31,636 bases of DNA, taken from contig CAZLGW010000050.1 of NCBI GenBank assembly GCA_964559125.1, positions 1-31,636 on the forward strand, given 5' to 3'. The translations under genes were made by a program, and so were the position numbers. How positions within the stretch are numbered: the first letter of the stretch is position 1; each line of letters begins with the position of its first letter. The notes beneath the pieces were generated by a model, which was given only the letters and a program-made list of their open reading frames with translations, was not told the DNA's origin and did no database searches. This document shows positions 1 to 5,770 of this stretch, piece after piece. Source of the DNA: Ravibacter sp964559125. GTDB lineage: Bacteria; Bacteroidota; Bacteroidia; Cytophagales; Spirosomataceae.

Positions 1-371
1 TAACAAATTTTATTTTCCTTCTCTAACACAGACTTTCGGTACGCTATGCCCCATTCACCCATGGCATAAATAACCTTATTCAGGCTTTTTCCTTGCGGCG
101 TTAATTCATATTCGACCGTTATAGGCATTGTGTCTTTGACGGTACGTTTTATAAGATGGTTCATTTCCAGGTCTTTCAATTCTTTGGACAGGACTTTCGG
201 GGCTATTCCCTGTATGTGCCTGCTCAGATCCATAAACCTGAATTTGCCATTATAATAAAGTGCACCCAGAATGGTCATCTTCCATTTACCGCTCAACAAA
301 TCCTGTGTATCCTTTATGCCCTGGATGCTTTGGCGACAAGTTTCTGACAAGACTACTTTTTCCTTTTTCAT
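1..371 (-). CDS. HxlR-family winged-helix transcriptional regulator (3' end at window edge)
   Basis: Translating the minus strand from the ATG at 371 gives at least 123 residues with no internal stop. The N-terminal Cys motif (LSETCRQSI), the LLSGKWKMTIL helix, the recognition-helix stretch APKVLSKELKDLE and the wing ending VEYELTPQGKSL are the standard HxlR pattern. Family members are about 100-130 aa DNA-binding dimers, often redox- or electrophile-responsive through the N-terminal Cys. The last two visible bases read TA, so the stop may fall on the very next base; the gene is essentially complete. It is divergent from a QOR2-like oxidoreductase, the same arrangement as ytfH/ytfG in enterobacteria, and probably represses it. 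A perfect -7 box lies 20 bases upstream. The family call is firm; the inducer is unknown. Confidence 0.9.
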   Translation of the reverse strand, partial: MKKEKVVLSETCRQSIQGIKDTQDLLSGKWKMTILGALYYNGKFRFMDLSRHIQGIAPKVLSKELKDLEMNHLIKRTVKDTMPITVEYELTPQGKSLNKVIYAMGEWGIAYRKSVLEKENKIC

Positions 372-390
372 ACCGATTGATTACCGGAAA

Positions 391-398
391 CAAAGATA
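391..398 (-). promoter_or_regulatory. -7 element for the HxlR gene
   Basis: The minus strand reads TATCTTTG, a perfect match to the Bacteroidota -7 consensus TAnnTTTG, 20 bases before the HxlR start codon. No convincing -33 TTG is seen at the usual 19-21 base spacing. Confidence 0.6.
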
Positions 399-432
399 AA
401 GATATGGAATAAATTACTTATCGTAAATCTAA

Positions 433-464
433 TTACCTTAAGGTAACTACTTACCAATAGGTAA
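433..464. promoter_or_regulatory. Twin palindromic operators between HxlR and oxidoreductase genes
   Basis: Two inverted repeats with identical arms lie in tandem: TTACC-TTAA-GGTAA at 433-446 (a perfect 14-base palindrome) and TTACC-AATA-GGTAA at 451-464. Their start-to-start distance is 18 bases. They sit between the two divergent -7 boxes (391-398 minus, 493-500 plus), and the second abuts the expected -33 region of the plus-strand promoter. HxlR proteins are dimers that bind short palindromes, so these are the likely sites for the adjacent HxlR protein. That the protein binds here is inferred, not shown. Confidence 0.7.
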
Positions 465-492
465 CAGGTGTAATATCTGTAACTATAAGCCG

Positions 493-500
493 TACCTTTG
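493..500 (+). promoter_or_regulatory. -7 element for the oxidoreductase gene
   Basis: TACCTTTG matches TAnnTTTG. Transcription would start near 506, leaving a leader of about 70 bases before the ATG at 577. The -33 region would lie just downstream of the operator at 451-464. Confidence 0.55.
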
Positions 501-576
501 CCTTGTCAAAAAAAATTTGCGGACAAACCGACAACCATAAAACGGACAAACGGAAACAATACATTATCGAAATAAC

Positions 577-1440
577 ATGGCACAAATCAAAATAGGTGTT
601 ACCGGCGCAACCGGACAATTGGGGAAAAAAGTAATTGAGTATCTGAAAAAAGATATACCGGCCGATCAAATTGTGGCGCTGGTGCGTAATCCCGAAAAAG
701 CAAAAGATTTTGGGGTGGAAGTACGCGCTTTTGATTATACAGATGCCGGGCAGGTCGCGGAGGGATTGAAAGGCCTTTCAAAAGTCTTATTGATTTCCAG
801 CAGCGAGATCGGCCAACGTTTTGCACAGCACAAAAATGTGATAGACGAGGCTAAAAAAGCCGGTGTGCCGTACGTCGCCTATACGAGTATCCTGCGGGCA
901 GACGTGTCCACACTTGCTTTGGCACCGGAGCACAAGCAAACGGAAGACTACCTGAAGGCATCTGGCTTGAACTATACCCTTTTGAGAAATGGTTGGTATA
1001 TAGAAAACTATACGGCTTCGCTGGGCGGGGTACTTCATTCGGGAGCGGTATACGGCAGTGCGGGAGAGGGTAAGATATCAGCCGCTACGCGTAATGATTT
1101 TGCCAGGGCGGCGGCCAAAGTCCTGACCACCGAAGGACACCTTAACAAAGCCTACGAATTGGGTGGAGCATCGTTTACATTGGCTGAATATGCCGCTGAA
1201 ATCGCAAAGCAATCCGGCAAGGACATCAAGTACGTCGATCTTCCCGTAGAGGAGTATACCAAAGTACTGGAAGAACATGCCGGTCTGCCTGCCCCGTTGG
1301 CCCGGCTTTTTGCCGGTATCGATGTGGAGATTGCCGGGGGAAAGCTGGAAACGGATGACGACATCTTGAAAACATTGGCCGGCGGATATTTGGAAACGTT
1401 GGAAGATGCTGTGAAAGAGGCGTTAAGCTCCATAAAATAG
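577..1440 (+). CDS. NmrA-like SDR, NAD(P)H:quinone oxidoreductase (QOR2/YtfG type)
   Basis: A 287-residue protein starting MAQIKIGVTGATGQLG. The glycine-rich GxTGATGxLG motif at residues 7-16 is the NAD(P)-binding P-loop of atypical short-chain dehydrogenases of the NmrA/HSCARG branch. The segments PYVAYTSILRAD and LLRNGWYIENY (about residues 100-150) are typical of QOR2. Known members reduce quinones with NADPH in the cytosol. The divergent HxlR gene and the operator pair suggest induction by quinones or other electrophiles, as for ytfG/ytfH. The frame stays open for 40 codons past the TAG, but that extension resembles nothing I know. Confidence 0.9.
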   Translation: MAQIKIGVTGATGQLGKKVIEYLKKDIPADQIVALVRNPEKAKDFGVEVRAFDYTDAGQVAEGLKGLSKVLLISSSEIGQRFAQHKNVIDEAKKAGVPYVAYTSILRADVSTLALAPEHKQTEDYLKASGLNYTLLRNGWYIENYTASLGGVLHSGAVYGSAGEGKISAATRNDFARAAAKVLTTEGHLNKAYELGGASFTLAEYAAEIAKQSGKDIKYVDLPVEEYTKVLEEHAGLPAPLARLFAGIDVEIAGGKLETDDDILKTLAGGYLETLEDAVKEALSSIK

Positions 1441-1716
1441 CAGGGGGAAGACACCAGGGATTTCTACCTGAAACTGAGTTTTGAAGAAAACATGGTCAAA
1501 ACCGTAATTTCAAACAGGCGATATGGGAGTGGGTGGCTTGTTCAGGTACCTGGTAGCTTATAATCTCTGACAGGGCCGAGACAGGCCACAGTTTTCATGA
1601 AGTGGTTCGTGTATACCTAAAGGAGGCTTATTTATATCAAATATGATGTAGCAGACGGATAAAGGGGTAGGAAGGGAGCTCATGCTAAACAACAATAGAT
1701 TTCTTATCTTTCCCGA
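1441..1716. other. Intergenic region, no gene recognised
   Basis: This 276-base gap holds no recognisable gene, RNA or terminator. The frame of the upstream oxidoreductase continues past its stop to 1562 without homology to anything I recognise. A purine-rich AAAGGAGG at about 1619-1626 is not followed by a usable start. TATCTTTC at 1705-1712 resembles a -7 box with one mismatch, but it is only four bases from the next ATG. Confidence 0.5.
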
Positions 1717-2778
1717 ATGAAAGCTTCCTACCTCATTGTTTCACTGGCTTTGGTACAATGCACAGCAGCACAACAGCCATTTACGCGTATCGATGCGCTG
1801 TTGGCTGATTATGAAGGGGAAAATCCAGGCGCTTCTTTGTTAATTATCCGGAACGGTCAGGTATTGCTGCAGCGGAATTACGGTTACGCCTCACTGGAAA
1901 GCCGGGATACCGTAGCCTCTACCACCAATTTCCGGTTGGCGTCGGTTAGCAAGCAGTTCACTGCCGCGAGTATCCTGCAGTTGGTCCACGCAGAAAAGTT
2001 GTCTTTGAACACCCGGCTCGGCGAGGTTTTCCCTGGTTTCCCCCGGTATGGCGACAATGTCACGATAAAGCACCTGCTTAATCACACATCCGGCATCCCC
2101 GACTATGAAGATTACGTGGCCGATACAGCGTTCAATCCACAGATCAAAGACCAGGGCGTACTGGATATCCTCCTGACGTTGGATAGCAGCTATTTCGCCC
2201 CGGGTACCCAGTACCGATACAGTAATTCGGGATACGCGTTGCTGGCGTTGACAGTAGAAAAATACAGCGGCTTTCCTTTTGCCGAATACCTTAAAAAGCA
2301 CCTGTTTGAGCCATTGGATATGACGACTACGTTGGCGCATGAAGACGGCAGGACGACGGTGCCTTCCCGTGCGTATGGTTATACCCGAGTGGACGGCAAA
2401 TGGGTACAACGCGACCAAAGTTCGACCAGCGCCGTCCTTGGCGACGGCGGCATCTACAGCAATGTACTGGATTTAGCAAAATGGGATCAGGCGCTGTACA
2501 CAGATGCCGTATTGCCCACGCAATGGATCGGAGAAGCGTTTGCCAATAATATGTTAACCACGGGGGAGACCGTTCATTACGGATACGGCTGGCACCTCAA
2601 ACAAAATCAAAAAGGCGAACAGGTCGTTTACCACACGGGGAGTACCTCCAGTTTCAGAAATGTTTTCTACCGGATTCCATCCCGGCAATTCAGCATTATC
2701 CTGTTGACTAACCGGGACCAGGTCCCGGAAGAAGGCATGCTGGAGCTTGCTGAACAGATTGCTGCAGTGGTGGACTGA
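1717..2778 (+). CDS. Exported serine hydrolase, beta-lactamase/penicillin-binding-protein fold
   Basis: A 353-residue protein with an N-terminal signal peptide (residues 1-19, ending near TAAQ). All three active-site motifs of the class C beta-lactamase/DD-peptidase superfamily are present: SVSK (Ser76 nucleophile, Lys79), YSN (168-170) and HTG (306-308), the last being the usual replacement for KTG in AmpH/esterase-like members. The HLLNHTSGIPDY segment (119-130) is also characteristic. Such proteins are periplasmic or secreted peptidases, esterases or D-aminopeptidases; substrate cannot be told from sequence, and resistance to beta-lactams should not be assumed. The gene stands alone, with long gaps on both sides. 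The ATG is chosen because it leads directly into a good signal peptide. Confidence 0.88.
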   Translation: MKASYLIVSLALVQCTAAQQPFTRIDALLADYEGENPGASLLIIRNGQVLLQRNYGYASLESRDTVASTTNFRLASVSKQFTAASILQLVHAEKLSLNTRLGEVFPGFPRYGDNVTIKHLLNHTSGIPDYEDYVADTAFNPQIKDQGVLDILLTLDSSYFAPGTQYRYSNSGYALLALTVEKYSGFPFAEYLKKHLFEPLDMTTTLAHEDGRTTVPSRAYGYTRVDGKWVQRDQSSTSAVLGDGGIYSNVLDLAKWDQALYTDAVLPTQWIGEAFANNMLTTGETVHYGYGWHLKQNQKGEQVVYHTGSTSSFRNVFYRIPSRQFSIILLTNRDQVPEEGMLELAEQIAAVVD

Positions 2779-2856
2779 TTGGTTTGCGGGCATCGCGCGC
2801 ACGTAGCAAGCAGTCAACTGACCGGGTTATTTCCTGTCCGGTGGTATGGCTGAGTA

Positions 2857-2877
2857 ATTTTATTAGAATAAGCTTAT
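2857..2877. repeat. 21-base direct repeat, left copy
   Basis: Matches 5153-5173 in 20 of 21 positions, same orientation. The last 14 bases (TAGAATAAGCTTAT) are identical and contain the palindrome ATAAGCTTAT. This copy lacks the TTTG that completes a -7 box in the right copy. The pair brackets the A+T-rich acyltransferase and two gene fragments. Confidence 0.65.
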
Positions 2878-2935
2878 TAAATTTATCCATAAGCTGTCCT
2901 CTTAATAGGGAGTACTTCAATATCCTTGTCGTATT

Positions 2936-3943
2936 CTAAATGTTTGTTACCGATCTTTTAGCAACTCTCAAATTTAGAAATGTGCTTATATATTTATATA
3001 TAATGGCCATCAATATCGAAGATATAAGTGAACATACAATAAATAGTAGAAGAGAAATATATGGATTTCCTAAACTAAAATGCTTATAATTGAATACGTG
3101 AAAGAAGACCATTTGAGATAAAAAAACCTCCCAGGAGTTTACCCCCAACCATCTAACAGTATTTACTATTCCACTTGGTAAATTAGATTCTATTACTCTT
3201 AAAACCGTAAATAATAAAGCGCTATAGAAATACAAATACCAATGAAAGCCCTTCCAGGACAAAGTGTCCGGTATATAGGAAACTGGGGAAAGGCGTAGAA
3301 GGTCATATCTTTCAAGAAGGCTTATAACCACACCCAAAAAAATTAATGGTGCAAATTTAACAGGATCGAATTTGTTTTCTGAAAGCAGGTATCCGATGAA
3401 AATTATAAAAATATACCTCCCCACGAAGAGCCTCCAGATTAAGTCGGATCGTTCCCCTGAAAATATATAGGTTGTAATTAGATTAAAAACTATTTCAATT
3501 AAAATGGAAATTATTACAACATGTGATAGTTTTAAATTCTTATTTCTAATTAGATAAAGAAAACATGGGAGAAGTAGCCAAAATTGAAAGTATACCCAAG
3601 GGTAATACGACCCCATCCCAATCCCCCCTCGAAATATAATGTTTAGTAGGTCAATTTCTCCTCGAATGTACGATATTATAAATATAGGAATTTGGAATAT
3701 AAAAAATGGAAAGAAAATCCTTCTGAATATATTAAAAAAATCCTCTATTTTATAGTACTCCACTTGTTTGTCTTTCTTTCTATTAAAATAGAGATAGGAC
3801 GATACTATTAGAAATAAGGGTACCCCCTGTTTAATAATTAAAATTCCGGGGAGTTTTTGCACCACGCTCGATACACTGTGCAGGGTTATTACAAGTACGA
3901 TTGATATCCCTTTTACAAAATCAATAGAATTATCTCGTATCAT
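2936..3943 (-). CDS. Membrane acyltransferase, acyltransferase-3 family
   Basis: A 335-residue polytopic membrane protein with about ten hydrophobic segments. The opening DNSIDFVKGISIVLVITLHS is the family's TM1 signature, with Asp8, Lys11 and the candidate catalytic His22. Members transfer acetyl or other acyl groups to surface sugars, such as O-antigen, capsule or exopolysaccharide. The gene is clearly richer in A+T, with more AT-ending codons, than the serine hydrolase upstream or the genes from 7 kb on. It lies in a patch of gene fragments between direct repeats, so it was probably acquired by transfer. No sugar-assembly genes lie beside it, so the acceptor is unknown. Confidence 0.85.
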   Translation of the reverse strand: MIRDNSIDFVKGISIVLVITLHSVSSVVQKLPGILIIKQGVPLFLIVSSYLYFNRKKDKQVEYYKIEDFFNIFRRIFFPFFIFQIPIFIISYIRGEIDLLNIIFRGGIGMGSYYPWVYFQFWLLLPCFLYLIRNKNLKLSHVVIISILIEIVFNLITTYIFSGERSDLIWRLFVGRYIFIIFIGYLLSENKFDPVKFAPLIFLGVVISLLERYDLLRLSPVSYIPDTLSWKGFHWYLYFYSALLFTVLRVIESNLPSGIVNTVRWLGVNSWEVFLSQMVFFHVFNYKHFSLGNPYISLLLFIVCSLISSILMAIIYKYISTFLNLRVAKRSVTNI

Positions 3944-4060
3944 TAATTTGACTTATAATAGCAGCGTGTTTATACTTCTGTCGGTGTCTTACTATTAGGA
4001 GGTAATATCCACATAGTCATATTCGCTTACTGAGGTGTCCGTGAATTAACCACAAAGATT

Positions 4061-4372
4061 TTACCGACTCTTTAGCAATCTCCATGTAATATAGTATACC
4101 TGGCCGAACTCAACAGACGTGACGTCTCTTAATTTTGTCCCGAAAAGTATCGATCCGCCTTTAATAGCCGGCTCCATACTGTCCGAATAGGCCCTAAATG
4201 CCTTACATCCCCGAAAATTGGGTATGTCCATATAATACTCCGGCTGGGGCGTCTGGTCTTCAAATGTCGTCACCGTGCTCCCGACAGTGAAATCGACGCC
4301 ATAATATAGTACCAAGTTGCTGATAGAGGGTGGATTATAGTTAGTTAATCGATTGAGTTGTTCCTTAAACAA
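4061..4372 (-). pseudogene. Fragment of an S24 (LexA/phage-repressor-like) regulator
   Basis: This frame encodes about 103 residues. The stretch PEYYMDIPNFRGCKAFRAYS followed by DSMEPAIKGGSILFGTKL is the S24 peptidase core of the Bacteroidota HTH-S24 regulators, with the catalytic Ser in SDSM. No helix-turn-helix precedes it: the open frame extends upstream only to a stop at 4391-4393, and the nominal start is TTG. Downstream the protein breaks off at YYITWRLLKSR, around where the catalytic Lys strand should continue. Both ends are therefore missing, pointing to a decayed remnant. The family assignment is good; any function is unlikely. Confidence 0.7.
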
Positions 4373-4402
4373 GGTTTGGAGGGTAGATTTCTACTGTGTG
4401 AC

Positions 4403-4918
4403 TCAAACCAGGGTATGTTTTCCTACGTCAATATCCGGTAGGACCTCTATGCTGATCGTATCCGTAACCGCGCAGCCTGCAAAAGTAAGGTTTGCGATAT
4501 AGGTACCCGATTGGCCGATGATATGCGAGGTAAACGTTGTCCCATTTTCACGCTGGAATACCCACGGGGTGTAAGGATCCGATGTAAGTTCGATAGATTG
4601 CCCCTGGCAAATCGTTGTGTCGGCGCCAAGAAAATTTGCTTGCGGCATGGAGGCAATATCGGTTTCAACTACGGAGACATCATCAATAAGATAATAGGGC
4701 CCTATGGAGACATTCCAACTGGTTTTCTGGTACGAAGTTTCGAAATCGCTAAAAAAATTTCCAATAGTCAGAAACTGGTAAGCTGAATCAGCGACAAAAC
4801 AACCCGATATCTTTTGCCATCTAGGTAACGTATGTGTGCTTTGACGTATCGTGGGTCTGGATGGAAGACCCGGGAGAAGAGGGGTCATAATCCCAATCTC
4901 CACCTTAATAGTGCCCAC
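4403..4918 (-). pseudogene. C-terminally truncated T9SS-type cell-surface protein fragment
   Basis: The 171-residue frame contains WQKISGCFVAD, FLTIGNFFSD and GPYYLIDDVSVVE, the usual carbohydrate-binding-like module of large Bacteroidota surface proteins. After it comes a PKD/SprB-type repeat (LGADTTICQGQSIELTSD ... GTYIANLTFAGC ... TDTISIEV). It stops at IDVGKHTLV, just where a following repeat (typically VGKDTxLC) would begin. There is no sorting domain, and the start is a GTG with no signal peptide, so it is an internal piece of a much larger gene. It lies just upstream of the S24 fragment on the same strand. Probably a relic. Confidence 0.65.
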
Positions 4919-4970
4919 TGTTTTGGACTTGATCAGGATTGAGCCAGAAAAGAGGGGTTAGGTATAAAAG

Positions 4971-4996
4971 CACAAAAGCCCCGCATCACTGCGGGG
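4971..4996 (-). terminator. Hairpin terminator, duplicate of the tRNA-Glu terminator
   Basis: A 26-base segment identical to 6841-6866. It contains the perfect hairpin CCCCGCA-TCAC-TGCGGGG. On the minus strand it is followed by CTTTTGTG, the form of a Rho-independent terminator for minus-strand transcription. It lies directly downstream of a decayed tRNA-like 3' end (4997-5037), so it was probably once the terminator of an RNA gene. Confidence 0.7.
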
Positions 4997-5037
4997 TGCC
5001 GTGAAGCTAGGGGGATTGCAATCGAACACCTGATACC
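4997..5037 (-). pseudogene. Decayed 3' end of a tRNA or tmRNA
   Basis: On the plus strand GTGAAGCTAGGGGGATT, then a five-base GCAAT, then CGAACACCTG resembles the reverse complement of an acceptor 3' strand plus a T-arm (normally GGGGGATTCGAACCCCC), with an apparent insertion and substitutions. It occupies the same position relative to the 26-base hairpin as the intact tRNA-Glu does at 6872. The anticodon half is absent. An acceptor strand reading TAGCTTCAC would fit a tmRNA-like or tRNA 3' end, but identity cannot be settled here. Confidence 0.4.
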
Positions 5038-5152
5038 GTTTTTGAGTTTTTTAGATGGGATTAAGTAGCTGTAAATTAGCTATATAGCAACAAGTTGGTT
5101 TTGTTCGCCGTAGACTGTGCGGGTTTGTCTGGCTAATTTGTTTAACAAATAC

Positions 5153-5173
5153 ATTTTAATAGAATAAGCTTAT
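5153..5173. repeat. 21-base direct repeat, right copy, overlapping the DUF433 promoter
   Basis: Matches 2857-2877 at 20 of 21 positions. It contains the perfect palindrome ATAAGCTTAT (5164-5173) and runs into the -7 box at 5171. Confidence 0.65.
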
Positions 5174-5178
5174 CTTTG
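5171..5178 (+). promoter_or_regulatory. -7 element for the DUF433 gene, overlapped by a palindrome
   Basis: TATCTTTG is a perfect TAnnTTTG match. The palindrome ATAAGCTTAT at 5164-5173 overlaps it by three bases, the placement expected for an operator used in antitoxin autoregulation. The nearest upstream TTTG (5137-5140) is too far away for a normal -33 element. Confidence 0.55.
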
Positions 5179-5205
5179 CTGTAGATCCAAATAAAAGTGA
5201 CCGCA

Positions 5206-5448
5206 ATGGATGCTAAACAAAAAGAATTGTTGAGTCGCGTTACGATCAAGCCGGGCTTGATGGGAGGGCGACCTACCGTTCGTGGCTTAAGGTTTCCAAT
5301 TAGTGATATCCTTGAATTGTTGGCTAACGGGCTGACGGAAGCTGAAATATTGGAACAACACCCTGTGTTGGAACAACAGGATATTCAGGCAGCCCTTCTT
5401 TATGCCTCCATGAAGGTAAAAAACACGGCCGTAATCTATGCCGCCTGA
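5206..5448 (+). CDS. DUF433 family antitoxin
   Basis: An 80-residue protein, taken from the ATG at 5206; an in-frame GTG at 5197 would add three residues. The motif ITIKPGLMGGRPTVRG-like (here VTIKPGLMGGRPTVRGLRFP), followed by ISDILELLANGLTEAEIL and QDIQAALLYA, is the DUF433 (VapB-like) helical DNA-binding fold. Members are antitoxins paired with DUF5615 PIN-like toxins. The next frame begins inside this gene (ATG at 5438, 11 bases of overlap) and starts as a DUF5615 protein but is truncated. The antitoxin is therefore intact, while its local toxin is not. Confidence 0.88.
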   Translation: MDAKQKELLSRVTIKPGLMGGRPTVRGLRFPISDILELLANGLTEAEILEQHPVLEQQDIQAALLYASMKVKNTAVIYAA

Positions 5449-5521
5449 TCTGGAAATCTGGTTGGATACCAATCTGTCGCCTATTATTGCGAAATGGATG
5501 GGGGAGTACCTGAACTCTTGA
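5438..5521 (+). pseudogene. Truncated DUF5615 PIN-like toxin (27 codons)
   Basis: The ATG overlaps the end of the DUF433 gene. The translation MPPDLEIWLDTNLSPIIAKW, continuing MGEYLNS and a TGA, has the first strand and acidic residue (WLDTNLSP) of DUF5615/Mut7-C PIN-like proteins, which normally run to about 110-120 residues. All later catalytic acidic positions are missing, and no continuation is visible in the other frames of 5522-5604. It is a broken toxin remnant. Confidence 0.75.
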
Positions 5522-5607
5522 ATAAGAGCTCATAGCATCAGTAAAGAACTCTATTATCTCGTAGGTCATGTATCGCTCCTCTACGTGTCTAAACTACTCA
5601 TAATGGC

Positions 5608-5746
5608 AAATAAGCTCAAATCTGGGCCGTTTTGAGTTCAAAAAGCCGGTTATTTGAGCTTCAAAAGAACACAATTTGCGCTTATTTTGAGGATAGGCTC
5701 AAATTGCTTGATAAATAAGCTCATTTATGCTTAAATTTGAGCTTAT
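5608..5746 (+). promoter_or_regulatory. Array of AAGCTCA/TGAGCTT half-sites over the Fic gene promoter
   Basis: The control region repeats one short motif in both orientations: AAATAAGCTCAAAT (5608-5621), TTTGAGTT (5631-5638), TATTTGAGCTTC (5651-5662), TTTTGAGG (5685-5692), GGCTCAAATTG (5696-5706), ATAAGCTCA (5715-5723), TGAGCTTAT (5738-5746) and a further TGAGCTT at 5760-5766. The pair 5715-5723 and 5738-5746 is a perfect nine-base inverted repeat with a 14-base spacer. It overlaps a good promoter: TTG at 5708-5710, 21 bases, then TAAATTTG at 5732-5739. A protein bound to this repeat would block transcription of the gene downstream. Confidence 0.7.
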
Positions 5747-5770
5747 AGAAGAAAGTTTGTGAGCTTGATT

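Noticed and set aside
1441..1562. Read-through extension of the oxidoreductase
   Set aside because: The protein already ends at its family length, and the 40 extra codons match nothing I know.
1705..1712. TATCTTTC as promoter of the serine hydrolase
   Set aside because: One mismatch to the consensus and only four bases before the ATG, too close for the predicted transcription start.
1891..2418. 175-residue minus-strand open frame
   Set aside because: Antisense to the serine hydrolase, whose three catalytic motifs are intact.
5324..5569. 81-residue minus-strand open frame near the toxin stump
   Set aside because: Antisense to the DUF433 coding region for most of its length and without a recognisable domain.
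5608..5766. Possible CRISPR array or iterons
   Set aside because: Repeat units are only 7-12 bases, irregularly spaced and in both orientations; no cas or rep gene. They fit regulatory half-sites better.
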